A DNA stretch of 64,000 nucleotides from Actinernus sp. WN-2022 (GCA_030867875.1 JAOWCC010000655.1:4069083-4133082), one strand, 5' to 3'. Shown: positions 36,301-46,454, counted from the first letter of the stretch. The notes: generated from the sequence alone by a model not told the origin. Made by a program: numbers and translations.

Positions 36301-39300
36301 TTCTTGGCTGTGACGTCATTTCGGAACTCTGCCATCAATGATATGAAAAGTCTCTTTTAGCACTGTCAGATTTTATTTATTAAATACAAATTCATTTTAG
36401 TTTATGGCCGTCAATGCGCGAAACGAAATTTTAGTAATAAAACATGATAACTATAGCATATGTACATAAAAAACGGTTACTGTTAAATATTCTAGGTTGA
36501 AAGTGCATCTGGTGTCTCCCTCAAAGTTCCAGCGAAATCGAGTCCTGCCTTCAAAAGGAGTAAACTCAGCAAATTTCTATCGTCTACTAAAACGAAGGTC
36601 GCTGCCAAAATATCGAGTATAAAAACGTCACTTAATAGCAAGTACAGCAAGACGGTTAAAATTGCCAAAGGAATTGGCCAAGGATTCAAGGTGGCAATGA
36701 ACTATCTTAACGCAGGTGAGTGTAGTAGAAAATCTAAGAATCTTAAGGACAGTTTGTAACCGTATGGTCCTGCTCGCTCACAATTAAAACAATAAAACAA
36801 AGTGTCATATGCATGCATAAGTTAATCGTAAAAGAGCTCCGGAAACTGAAGTAAAATACCGACGGCAGGTCTCGAAATGATCTCCTTAGATGAAGTCAGT
36901 CTTGAGTACTTATCCTGTGTTGCAGAACTTAAGTTATGATTTCCACTTTAATATAAGGCATCGATCGATAGACTCGTCACCATTCAGATTCGAACGTTAT
37001 CAACGTTTGAAGTTAATTCGTGTCATTTCTAGCTTGGATATATAGCAGAAACATTACGAACGAAATTTGTAGCGCTATGCTGATAAATATAGTATCCTAT
37101 AATTTAATCTAGGAAAACGTATTTGACGCTGTCATACTGTTTTAAACTATATGTTTTGACGATATTTAAAAACTAGCGAGAGATATTTGGAGATTTTGTT
37201 GTGTGAGAATGCTCACATATTGTACAATAATGTGGATGTACTTTAATTGCAAACGCAGGTCTTCAAATCTGGATGATCATCCAAAGCCGTGAGTCATGCA
37301 GACAGCGAAGAGATGATGCGAAAAATGCGACAGAAGAGTTAAGGAATGCAATGAAGAAGTTTAATAAGGCCATCGAAGACATAACGGAAGCCAAAAACAT
37401 CATGGAAACCGTAATGTTTTCAACATTATTCATTTACTCTTAACTTTGACGCCGATCGAGTATCACTTTGATTGATATTTTAGTATTCCTTAAAATGATT
37501 TTAGTCTTACATTATAGCTACTAATGAAATAAAGAAAAGCAAACTGACTAAAAACAAACACAAACAATTAAACGACCATAACAACTTTCTGGAACTTTCT
37601 AAGAGATTTATTAAGATGGAGAAGTTTTCACCTTTTCTTATCAAAGTTCATTGTTCAAAAATGAGCTGTAGGGAATTCATATCTAAAGCTGTAGCATTAC
37701 ATTGTTCAAGAAAGTAGGATGTTACTAAAACATGGAATGGGGAACCGGGGTCTAGACAATAAAATATAGTAAGTATTCCTTTTCGGATCAGCGCAAAGAA
37801 ATAAACACACGAATTCGTGTCTAGGCCGGTTAGGTTAGGGAAAATGCTTTGTTTTCTTTTAATTCTGATGTCTCTGGGATATGTTTTAAATTGTATACAA
37901 CTTTCGGAATCTTGTGAAATACACAAAATTGAAATATATATAAATACGAAAACCCGCTGACCGCTCTCCCTAGACCCCCATTTCCCGTTCCTTGTTTTCG
38001 TAACATACGAGAAAGCACACATGAAACGATTGTTTCGCTGTTTTAACAGTCTTTTGATTATCTTCGTGGCAACATCACAGCTGAGAGTGTCACTGAAGTT
38101 CTCAAGAATATAAAATCCATGGTAGAGGAGGTATCAAGCCAAAGTCAAGAAATGGTATGTTACATGTTCCTGGCCTGAACTCTGTATTTCAAATGACCTA
38201 AAGCAGTAAAACCCTACTTTGCTTAATTCTTATTCAGTCGACTTTGATTTACCCGGGTCCTCGCTTAGATGATTAAACTGCTAAGACTCCCTTTTGACCG
38301 CTATGCAAAGCGCGCCCTGATTTAACTTATTTTTATATAATACGAAAAGTAAGTGTCGCTCGTTTGAACTAAGTACCCTTCTCGATCAACGTTTTTCGAG
38401 GCAATCTTATGACAAAATGACCTTTTTGTATGTTATAACCTATCTATACCTTGGTTAGCATAACCTAAAGTACCATAGCAGTTGGGCCTTTTGCAGGAAT
38501 GCAATCACGTGGTTGTACTGGATGGTAAACAAATCTGACTTCATTTATTTAAAGGCACTTGTTAGGGATCCAGACCTCCAGTCGATTGTCGATCTTTCTA
38601 AAACAGCATTTTTAAGTGCTATGACGATTATCTCTCCTTTGCCTATTAGTGTAGTATTTGATAAGTTTGTGTGTGTTTTTGTATTTAATAATATTCCTTA
38701 ATAAATATTGATTAATAAAAATAAATAAAAAGTTTGCCATCCAGTAAGGCCTGTCTCATGGGAACACGAGCGCAATTCATTGGTTATTGAAGTAATATAT
38801 CAGCACGTGACCGTTTCCTGCAAAAGCCTACTGTGAAAAAGGTTCTGGTTCTCAATTGATCGAGAGTATGAGACTTTCCCCTGGCATATGTCAATTCTCG
38901 CAATCGCATATAATCACATTCACAACGGATTCTTTAAAAGACTTTTGCAAATCCCAAATACGTTTTTTGTTTGTCATACTTTTCACATACATTTACTTAA
39001 GGTGCCTCGTGGGTATTGTGAGAGTCGAATGGGTATCGTAAAGATTCACACTTTTCATGATATATTTCATGATATTGAAGAACAGTAAATACAAAACAGA
39101 ATTCCAAGACAAATGCTTCTTTCGACCACTTGTTTTGAAGTAAAATCTTCAAAATGACGCGATAGATTTTTCTAAAAATGATGTTATAGATTAACTAACC
39201 TATGAGCTTTGTTGGTAAAGAGTTTCAAGAAAATCGATGGAATGAAAATTTCTACAGCAAAAGAGATATAAATGTTAACGCAAAATATTATGTTTGCCAA

Positions 39301-42300
39301 TTTCAAGCAAACTCTAAGGCAACTATGATCGCCGCTTCCAATTCTACCCGGTAATCTATAGTTTAATACCATACGAAACTACTGTGTTAACTACAAGACA
39401 ATCGAGAAAGTGGGGACGGGTATACCACTAGATGAAGGAAATAATGTTAATAGTGAATATTTGGTGAAAATCACCAATTTTGAATTGATGTAAATATTAA
39501 AAAAATCTAAACACAAACTTTGTGACACCACGTGCAATTTCATTTCGTTTCATGAATACGTTTTTACGCACTGAGGTCGGGAGTGTAACTGGTTGAAACC
39601 TTCAAATTACTCCAAGCCTTTTCTCCTACGAGCTTTCTAATTATGTGCCAAATCGTACAGTTCAAATTCCGCACGGGTATTCAGTCACCCATTCATGTAA
39701 AATAAACTAAAGTAATTATATTGAGGAAATTAGCATATTGGAAGGGTAGTTTTGGGGGGAATTTGCTCACCTTTTTGTTTCAAATTTCAACTAAAATGAA
39801 AAGCTATAAAAACAGTTTCTTTTTCGTTACTTAAAGCACAACCTAAATGTTTTCTCTCATCGTGACTATAACTCAAATGAAAAATATATATATTCAGTGC
39901 TATTGAATGGGTGATTGAATACATAAACAAACTTATGAAACGATTTTCCCCATAATTAGAAAGCTCAGAGGAGAACAACCTTGGAGTGATTTTGAACGTT
40001 TTAACCACCTACATTTCCGACCAAAGTGCGCAAAAACGAAAACGAAATGAAATTGCACATGGTGTCATAAAATATGTTGTCCTACAACATACTCGCGAAC
40101 GAGGCCAAAGTTTTCGTTCAGCTTTTTAAATATTAAATAAATTCGCGTTTTTCGCGAAATATTTACAGTTGACCTTTCTTTAGTCATCTAGTGATATACC
40201 CCGTCCCGCTTTCTCGATTTTCTTGTAACACTGTCACAGCAGTTTCGTATGGTGTTAAACTATAGATTACTGGGTATATTGGAAGTGTCGATCATAGTTG
40301 CCTGAGAATTTGCTTGAAATTTGCAAACATAATATTTTGCGGTATCATCTATATCTCTTTTGTTGTAGAAGTTTTCTTTCCATCGATTTTCTTGAAACTC
40401 CTTTCCAACAAAGCTCATAGGTTAGTTAATCTATAACAACATTTTTAGAAAAATCTATCTCGTCGTTTTGAAGATTTTCGCATTTTACTTCAAAACAAGT
40501 GGTTGAAAGAAGCACTTATATCTCCGAAAATGTTTCGTATCTTCTGTCTTGTCTATTCTTCAATATCATCAAATATTGAAAGAGAGGTCGGATCAGGACT
40601 ATTACTAACATAGATCTCCGTATAAGGTTGAAGTCGCTGGTGGTATCCAGTCGTTTCTGAATGAAATAAATACAGAGACGTCATACGAGCAGACCTACGA
40701 TCTTGAGGAGATGTTACTTAAAACATTGCACAAGATTCCATTCACTTTGAGCTGTTATACCAACAAGGTAAGTTAATTTATTAATATGGCATTTACAGAT
40801 TCGTGTGGCTAGTTAATTCGAACGTTCCTCAATTCCAGTATGTTTTAATTAGACATATATTGGTATAAGTATCTATATAATTGCTTTCTATCAACGTTCT
40901 GGTAGATCACGTATGGTCAGCAACAGTCCACTTCTTAGTTCTTGACCGCCATTTTGAAAAGTAACCAAGCCTTTGTTGATATCGAGGCTGACGTTGAAAC
41001 AGCTTAGTTAGAGGCTAATTAATATTGCTTAATGTAGATGTTAAATGTGTAGCTCACGTATTTATCTAAACAAATATCTTTGGGTATGTTTACTTAAAGT
41101 GAGGTTCACCCTTGCACTAGGGCTGTTTTCATTGCAGTGTATCACTCGAGACTGTTTTGCATAACGACAATAAAGGAAAGCTCTACGCGTTATCTTTCCC
41201 GATGCTCCTTATGAGGCGGTGCTAGGGCGCGCTGGACTACTAACACTAGTCGACCGCCGCGTTAACGCGTGTAGAAAGTTCATGTCTAAGCTGATGTCCA
41301 CCAACATGCCATACACTTCCACGGCCAGAATGAAATTTGCCATGGCTATGCCCTGCGTTCTGGCTGCTCTAGGAAACAGGGCGCCAGTGGCAAAACGGGC
41401 AGGATTAATAAGTTTCTAATGTATACAAACAAAATATACAAATATCAGTGACTGTAATTTGCATATTTGTAGTTATATTTATTGATAATAATATTTATAG
41501 TGTTTGTGCTGACCTCCTGGTAATTTAGCGGCATGCTACACAAAAGGGTAAATAAACCAATTATTACGTTATTAACAATGCTGCTGGTCCTAGCACTAGG
41601 ATTAACCTCCCTTCATATAAACATGCCGTAATAGTATATACGAAAACTTGCAGCAAGGACTTACCTTGAAGAAAAATACTTCCAACTAGTGAAGATCGCA
41701 AAACTTCAAAGGTTTAACAAATTGCAATGTTCAGTTTTCGGTTCATTGGTATTTTCTTCTAACATTTGTAATTTTATCCACTCCATACAATTCTTGTCAG
41801 TTTTTATAAACACGAGAAAATAATATGATTGCCATTTAATGATGGCCAGAGATCACATACATCTGCATTGCGCATTCCCTCATTGCTTGATCATGCTCCG
41901 TCAAAACACAACGAACTCGTGCTGTTCAAATTAGGTAGTGTAATAAAGTCACAAGAAGCCTTGTTTATAACCACAAGTGAGTTTACTTCTGGGTTAAGCA
42001 AGATGGCGTACAACAACGTACCCCACCCATCCCGACGTCTAGTTTCAAAGCGAGGCTCTACAAATATGTAGTCCGCTGACCCGATACATAACAGTTAGAC
42101 AGAAAAGGAAAAACAATAAAGTAAATTTTACACATTTTTGGTCCATTTTTGGTCGAGAACCCTCAAACTAAATTGTGCATAAATCTTTGAAAACTCTTTT
42201 GTATCTCAACAACCGATGATTTTACACTTTTGTAAATTGTCAGTTCTGCATATTTGCTTTTCCCTTCAGTCTTTCGGGTAAACATGTCCGCCATTTTTCT

Positions 42301-45300
42301 TTTCAAGACAACACTGGTTGCGTGCTTTCTTAATATGGCAAAAGCTATCATATATGGAATAGGCTTGTCAATACCAACATGTAGGTATTACGAATAACGC
42401 TGAAATACCACTGCTCTTCACCAATCAAATTATAGAAATGCCTTAGCTTGTATTTAGTAACGTAAGAAATATTAACTTGATACTGTTACCGAAGATGAGA
42501 AAGCTTACAATAAGAAACGAAACAAAATTTTAATATAATTCTCCCTCGACGCTGTTTTGAACAAGAAGTCGTAAACTTACGGGTTGTAAAGTTCACCGTG
42601 TAGTTTTATGAATTTTTGACTCAAATGTCCGTGATTTTCTGGCCATATATATATATACATGAAATAATGAAACAATAAGCTTTACTTGTTTATTCAGTCG
42701 CGCGCAAATACAAAAACCACAGGCTAACTATCTTCGAATTTCTTGTATTAGTGCGCTAACGTAAACGAACTTCCCGAAAACCCAAATAAAGTTATTTAAA
42801 GCAATGCAACACAGCAGAATCAAGTCAAGATGGATTAATTGAGGGAATGTTGGCTAACAAATAAGGGAAAGATATGCTACAGTGAATCAGTGTGATAAAT
42901 ACATAAAATATGAGGAAGATTAGCCTGTGCAAAAACAAATACATTGATCAGTCTTTAGCGCGCTGATTATTCGAAATGGCGTGTTCGATGTTGGTATCAG
43001 CACTGAGCAGACGCGAACTAAAATTGAAATCGTTTCACTCAAATCACAGCAATTTTCAGAAAAACTGCACTGCTCTAAACCAATCAGCATCTTGTAATTT
43101 GTTCATGCATGCGATAAGTAGAACTTAAAGTGCATGTGAGCCCAAATGTTTTATCATGAAAATCGATTCTCCATCAAGCAAATAGTTGAATTGCAAAATA
43201 TTTCTTAATTTTAGTGCTGCGTCTATGAGTTATTGAGGTTTCTATTTCCGATATGCTAATTATGTGACGACATTTATTATACAAAAATGTGCTGGCAGAA
43301 ATATACATATTTTTCTAAACATCCATGTAATGTTTGGGCCTTATATCAGTGATTTTACCAAATATTTTGAAATATCAGAAATAGTTTCATTCACAAGGAG
43401 AAAGAAGTGACGTTTTGTTGGCCTCACATGTCGTCACATAATTAGCATATTGGAAATAGAAACCTCCATAACTCATAGACGCAGCATTCAAAGAAATATT
43501 TTACAATTCAAATATTTACTTGACGAAGAAGCGATTTTAATGATCAAAAAATTGGCTCATATGCACTTTAAATTTGCTCCCTATATGTACTCTTTATATG
43601 CACGTCACAATAATGAAATGTATTAAACATTCTGGCTTACACCTTCTTGTGAAGCCTATAAAGTGTTATTTCTCTTTGTACAAGACATGAGTAGTTTTAG
43701 AATATCAAGACATTATATTCACTCCTAAGATTAAGATGATCAACTACGTTGTGGATCTGTGTAAGAAAGGCCGCGCTTCCTTCGATGCGCTGTACAAGGA
43801 GGCTCAGGAAAACTTCGATACCGACGACCCATCCAACCCAGAAAACCCACAGAATTGTGAACGAAAGATTGGCTTCAAATACATCAATAAGGCAGACTTA
43901 AAGAAAGCTTGGCAAAAGACGGCCAAGGAACAAGGGTTCAGCGAGAACTGTGTATTGAATGACCCAACGAAAAAGACTACCGTGTGCTCATACAACGATA
44001 ACGGCTTCGATTCTTCTTATATTGCAGAAAAGATGTTCATAACCGAGGTATGTTTTTACAGCAGGTGAAATGACTATAATTTTGACAAATGACAATGCCT
44101 TGTTTATTTATTTTTCTTATTTATTTGTTTTGTTTTAGTTACAGTGTCCCCAATTAGTTTGTTGAGGCTAAACAAAATGACACTTAAATAAAGTTATCTA
44201 TCTATCTCTATCTATCTCTCCATCTCTCTCTCTCTCTATCTATCTATTTCTCCATCTATCTATATATATATATATATATCTCTATCTATCTCTCTATATA
44301 TTTATCTATCTATCTATCTCATGGATATTCGTGGTTCTCCTGCTTAAGTGAACGTTTATAACATAACAATGCGTTTTTGGGAAGCTCCCTTAAATTATAT
44401 TATAAAGTTATTAATACATGCAATGAAAAGTTTAAAATACGCGTTATTAGACGATAGCAAGGATTATCATTAAAGTACATAGCTTTTTATTTGTAAAACA
44501 GTGAACTTAAAGATGATCGGATGACGTCAAAACGTGGAGACAAAAAGCCCATCATTCAACATCTGCTCTTCTAAAACTCATTAATATTCAGTTAGTACGA
44601 GAGCGAATCTGGTGCGATATATTATACCACGTGATGACCACTATAAACGACAATAGAGAACTCTTGGTTATTGAACTGAAACACATACAATATAAATTAA
44701 AATGTAATGCATGTTAGTGAAGTTGACAGATAGTGAGGGAATTTATCAAACAAACGGAACGTGAGATCATTCAACAGCAATTCTAGTATCTTAGCAAATG
44801 ATATTAGGAACACACTGTTCTATTCGTTTTAAAGTAGAAAACTTGTTCTGCTCAGTTAATAAACCAATTTCAAGTTATGCGTGGAGGGCTTCTAAGAATC
44901 AATTAATTGGCCACTTTGGAAACGAGTAGGGGGCTGGGACCAATTGTGGCAAATTAATCTGATTTAAAAAAATGAACCTCAACACAAGAACGATCACATC
45001 AAAATTAGTAACATTACCAAATTTAGGATGTTTGGGTGAATATGAACTGAATGGCAAACTTTCACAAGAGAGAAACGTAAACTATGTAAAGGAACAAGTG
45101 ACCCAACGGTAACTGTACATTCTCTTTCATTTGAAAATAACATTAATCAGCTCACATTCGGTTCCAGTCCCTTACTCCTTTCCAAAGGGGACGGTGACGG
45201 CAACAAAGGGAACCCATGTTGATCGAGCTTATCGAGGGAATACTCGTAGCCAGTTGGATTTAAACGTTCATTATAATTATTTAGAAAGACTTGATACTGA

Positions 45301-45605
45301 TTGATTAGAATTTTAGCGGCAGTTTCGTATGTTTTTTATTTCGTCTATCGGCAAAAATCTCTCACAATAGCTTCAGCCCTAATAGCCAAACCAAAGGCGT
45401 AGTAATTACGTCATATTTACGTCATACTTATCAACAGGCTGACGCAAAGGAGTTGGTGAAAGATTGTGCTGAAAAGACGTCGTTGACTCCAAAAGAGAAA
45501 GAGCAAGTCTGCAGTTTTAGGAAAACCTTGAGCTTAACGGATGAACAGATCGCCGGAGCGATGGGAATCGACCTCAACTTAGTAAAAAACGTCCAGTGTG
45601 CTTAG
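24284..45605 (+). CDS. gene B: secreted helical cysteine-rich protein of unknown function
   Basis: Eleven exons: 24284-24380, 28729-28845, 29596-29808, 33075-33229, 33953-34138, 36496-36715, 37259-37410, 38050-38154, 40627-40767, 43730-44047, 45438-45605. They total 1872 nt (623 residues and stop) with matching phases and GT-AG ends. Residues 1-28 are a signal peptide; 33-71 are polar; 72-142 hold a hydrophobic helix and TGCCTDFPDAC; 143-256 are helical with a hydrophobic run in exon 5; 330-415 are coiled-coil-like; 463-623 are a cysteine-rich domain with two similar cysteine-bracketed units. Gene A is its upstream paralogue. The family is not recognised. Its helices with hydrophobic segments could suit a membrane-acting or scaffold protein, but nothing in the sequence proves a function. 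Introns hold at least ten mobile elements or minisatellites. Confidence 0.85.
24491..24690. mobile_element. hairpin MITE in gene B intron 1
   Basis: Arms of about 85-90 bp (CAATAGCCCACTTTCGAGAT and its reverse complement) fold around a short centre. The arms give mirrored open frames on both strands. Confidence 0.8.
24714..25008. mobile_element. MITE, family with 38484-38830, copy 1
   Basis: Inverted ends AATAGGCCATTTGCAGCTAA and TTAGCTGCAAAGGGCCTATT. Shared interior phrases with the second copy include CACGTGGTTGTA, CGATCTTTCTAAAAC and ATATCAGCACGTGAC. Confidence 0.65.
25009..26340. other. gene B intron 1, mixed repeat remnants
   Basis: A single MITE end (CAGGAGCCCATAACCAGGAG) at about 25930 matches the family at 18831. 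About 26035-26085 is an inverted relative of about 16355-16405. No exon is recognised. Confidence 0.4.
26350..27307. mobile_element. Mutator-like (9-bp TSD) non-autonomous DNA element
   Basis: The direct repeat ATTGACGAT flanks it exactly (26341-26349, 27308-27316). Ends are inverted: TAGCCTGTGTACAG and CTGTGTACAGGCTA. Next to the ends are ACCTCCGTAA-like motifs. No transposase is seen. A 9-bp TSD points to the Mutator superfamily. Confidence 0.7.
27317..27984. other. gene B intron 1, unassigned
   Basis: Overlapping minus-strand frames at 27506-27809 show no known motif. No exon of gene B is recognised. Confidence 0.35.
27985..28104. mobile_element. 120-bp palindromic MITE, copy 1
   Basis: GGGCCGGGTTGTTCAAAGCC at the left is mirrored by GGGCTTTGAACAACCCGGCCC at the right. 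A nearly identical 120-bp copy lies at 58812-58931. Confidence 0.85.
28184..28353 (-). pseudogene. KIAA1958/Crypton-like N-terminal fragment
   Basis: The minus-strand start reads MSDFELLRCVEEVENKSRF, then SKATTKWDAKTFEV. This resembles the N-terminus of the KIAA1958-like/Crypton-derived tyrosine-recombinase proteins common in cnidarians (acidic ELL..VEE start, then a TKKAT-type helix). The frame ends soon after and no recombinase domain follows, so it is a fragment in intron 1 of gene B. The family call is from memory of the pattern. Confidence 0.4.
28729..28845 (+). CDS. gene B exon 2
   Basis: Phase 1 to 1, 117 nt, polar and probably disordered: ANLDTVDRNKGQPEM and ADLRPQKEAVGTSSKR. Strong acceptor TTTTTCAG. 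It has no visible partner for gene A in this window. Confidence 0.75.
28846..29595. other. gene B intron 2, nothing recognised
   Basis: AT-rich intronic DNA without a clear repeat. Confidence 0.45.
29596..29808 (+). CDS. gene B exon 3
   Basis: Phase 1 to 1, 213 nt. It encodes GWMTGVFKAIKIGGKVLSAT, GNSIFRAITG, then TGCCTDFPDAC and YRDEFNMLKT. It is the best conserved exon between the paralogues. Acceptor CTTAG, donor GTAGGT. Confidence 0.85.
30262..31990. repeat. 77-bp tandem repeat, about 22 copies, gene B intron 3
   Basis: The unit runs AACAAGCGCCGCTAATGATC to TGTGAGATAAC, period 77. Units vary mainly at one site: CGTCTGCGTATG, CATCTGCGCATG or CTTCTGCGCATG, in a mixed order. Many units are otherwise identical. 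Confidence 0.95.
32186..32413. mobile_element. MITE with a single 75-bp-type unit
   Basis: TIRs TCCACCGTACACCAAGAAAG and, inverted, TCCATCGTACCACCGAAAAA. In reverse orientation its interior has one copy of the unit amplified at 21832-22949 (ACAAGCCAGTACAAGTGCTG). Confidence 0.7.
32414..33074. other. end of gene B intron 3, nothing recognised
   Basis: AT-rich; no exon or repeat identified. Confidence 0.45.
33075..33229 (+). CDS. gene B exon 4
   Basis: Phase 1 to 0, 155 nt. It encodes AENLQIWTNYSINKFEDILQ and NEQEQYLESLSPEV, a charged helical segment. Donor CAG|GTTAAT is canonical, unlike gene A. Confidence 0.83.
33230..33952. other. gene B intron 4, nothing recognised
   Basis: No repeat or exon identified. 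Confidence 0.45.
33953..34138 (+). CDS. gene B exon 5
   Basis: Phase 0 to 0, 186 nt. It encodes AETVEYMEIASMYESAIESV, then the hydrophobic NIGFPIVSLVMPVGAKIY, then a basic KQRVTSRNTAK. Acceptor TTTCAG, donor GTGAGA. Confidence 0.84.
34452..35085. repeat. 90-bp tandem repeat, about 7 copies, gene B intron 5
   Basis: The unit starts GGCTTGTATCTAGTTAGCAT and ends near CTCCATCCTCCAT, period 90 with one 87-bp unit. The bases before it (AACCAAGCCTTTG to CAGCTTAGTTAGAGGC) recur at about 40960-41012. Confidence 0.92.
35086..35833. other. gene B intron 5, unassigned
   Basis: Nothing recognised. Confidence 0.4.
35834..36170. mobile_element. foldback MITE, gene B intron 5
   Basis: Inverted ends contain CATATCGACGTAAAG. 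The inner part repeats ATCGCAAACAGTTTGCGAT-type short palindromes several times on each side of an inverted GACCGAGTTAATGG. Confidence 0.7.
36496..36715 (+). CDS. gene B exon 6
   Basis: Phase 0 to 1, 220 nt. GVSLKVPAKSS leads into a basic helical stretch and GIGQGFKVAMNYLNA, whose hydrophobic end continues into exon 7. Acceptor TTCTAG, donor GTGAGT. Confidence 0.83.
37259..37410 (+). CDS. gene B exon 7
   Basis: Phase 1 to 0, 152 nt. LQIWMIIQSRESCRQRRDDA is followed by a heptad-like charged helix (NATEELRNAMKKFNKAIED). Confidence 0.84.
38050..38154 (+). CDS. gene B exon 8
   Basis: Phase 0 to 0, 105 nt. RGNITAESVTEVLKNIKSMV, ending SSQSQEM before GTATGT. Confidence 0.82.
38484..38830. mobile_element. 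MITE, family with 24714-25008, copy 2, gene B intron 8
   Basis: Ends GGGCCTTTTGCAGGAATGCA and TTTCCTGCAAAAGCCT are inverted. The interior is diverged from copy 1. Confidence 0.6.
39052..40582. mobile_element. 1.5-kb foldback element, gene B intron 8
   Basis: Two imperfect inverted arms of about 600-700 bp. Outer parts contain GATATTGAAGAA and TGCTTCTTTC; inner parts contain GAAATGAAATTGCAC. No transposase is recognised. It ends about 45 bp before exon 9, next to that exon's weak acceptor. Confidence 0.75.
40627..40767 (+). CDS. gene B exon 9
   Basis: Phase 0 to 0, 141 nt. VEVAGGIQSFLNEINTETSY, LEEMLLKTLHKIPF and CYTNK. Acceptor TATAAG is weak. The nearest alternative (ACATAG) would bring in a stop, so this one is chosen. 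Confidence 0.8.
41186..41419 (+). pseudogene. LINE reverse transcriptase C-terminal fragment, gene B intron 9
   Basis: FPDAPYEAVLGRAGLLTL then DRRVNACRKFMSKL matches the tail found after the RT domain of many non-LTR elements (PD..Y-EAL...L-TL-RR...C). Only the tail remains. Confidence 0.55.
41420..43122. other. gene B intron 9, unassigned
   Basis: I recognise no exon, RNA gene or clear repeat. Confidence 0.4.
43123..43573. mobile_element. foldback MITE, gene B intron 9
   Basis: Arms of about 150 bp: ACTTAAAGTGCATGTGAGCC at the left, mirrored at the right, both containing CTATGAGTTAT-GAGGTTTC. It ends about 155 bp before exon 10. Confidence 0.75.
43730..44047 (+). CDS. gene B exon 10
   Basis: Phase 0 to 0, 318 nt. 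MINYVVDLCKKG, then an asparagine-proline repeat insert (PSNPENPQNCE), KIGFKYINKADLKKAW, ENCVLNDP, and the start of the first cysteine unit (VCSYNDNGFDSSYIAEKM). Confidence 0.84.
44203..44320. repeat. TCTA/TCTC microsatellite
   Basis: Imperfect (TCTA)n with TCTC and TATA interruptions in intron 10 of gene B. Confidence 0.9.
44321..45437. other. rest of gene B intron 10
   Basis: Nothing recognised. Confidence 0.45.
45438..45605 (+). CDS. gene B exon 11 (terminal coding)
   Basis: 168 nt, TAG stop at 45603-45605. It ends unit 1 (LVKDC) and encodes unit 2 (VCSFRKTLSL, TDEQIAGAMGIDLN, VQCA). AAAAAG|GTAAGA follows 6 nt after the stop. Confidence 0.84.
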   Translation, partial: ADAKELVKDCAEKTSLTPKEKEQVCSFRKTLSLTDEQIAGAMGIDLNLVKNVQCA

Positions 45606-46027
45606 AAAAAGGTAAGACTTATTAACTATACAGATTGTGTATAATTGGTTCTGCTCATCAATCCTTTTGAGTGCTGAAGTTGTAGTTTGCTCGTTTGTTA
45701 GCGAGGTAAAACGTTGCTGAAATTCGTTTAAATTAGTGGACACATAGCCAAGAAACACAAGAAACAATGTACGTGTTGTCGATTTTTATCCGAGATTTAA
45801 AAACCTAAAACTACATATTCAGCTTAAAAACAATAATCAACCTCTTGTATTAGCAACAACAACCTCAAGTAGTTTAAGAGATTCTCTTTTATAAACAAAT
45901 TATTAACTGCATAATACATTTTCTCAAATCCTCACACAAACCTTCTAAAAATCAACCCAAAATATTTCAAAAAACCTTATAAATAACTATTTCCAACTCC
46001 ACATCATTCATAGAACAAATATAAATA

Positions 46028-46250
46028 AATAATAATAATAATGGCCATATTTCTTCAGCGCCATATCACCACAGTCTCATGGCGCTTTACATATTACTGA
46101 CATATCCCGTCAGTCATTTTTTTTCGGACTGCTTACGGCGCTGCCACACAGTTTACAATGTTGAGTGTGTGGTTAGTGCAATGGCCAGGCTGCTGTACCG
46201 GGTGACATTTTCGAGTAATACAACATGTTCTTTCACGTCCCAGGGAGCGG
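46028..46250 (-). mobile_element. tRNA-derived SINE family 1, reverse, 5'-truncated
   Basis: The reverse complement of 18240-18535: ATT tail, GGCGCTGAAGAAATATGGCC, GCCATATCACCACAGTCTC and the rest. It stops at the G run. Confidence 0.75.
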
Positions 46251-46253
46251 GAT

Positions 46254-46296
<43 letters not shown>
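46254..46296. repeat. 43-nt G homopolymer
   Basis: Uninterrupted G run next to a truncated SINE, in the inferred 3' UTR intron of gene B. It produces false glycine and proline frames. Confidence 0.9.
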
Positions 46297-46454
46297 CTAC
46301 CCACTTATTTGCCAAACGAATATTTTGCCTAGTCAGTTTAAAACGATAGTTTGGTCATACCGGCTCAATGAACAATGTAATTTAATTTAATCCAATGTAA
46401 TGCATATGGTCTATGCCTTTATTGACTAATAAAATATGTATTTTTTTCTCCTAG

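Noticed and set aside
46133..46315. Poly-proline and poly-glycine frames
   Set aside because: They come from the 43-nt G run and a reversed SINE.
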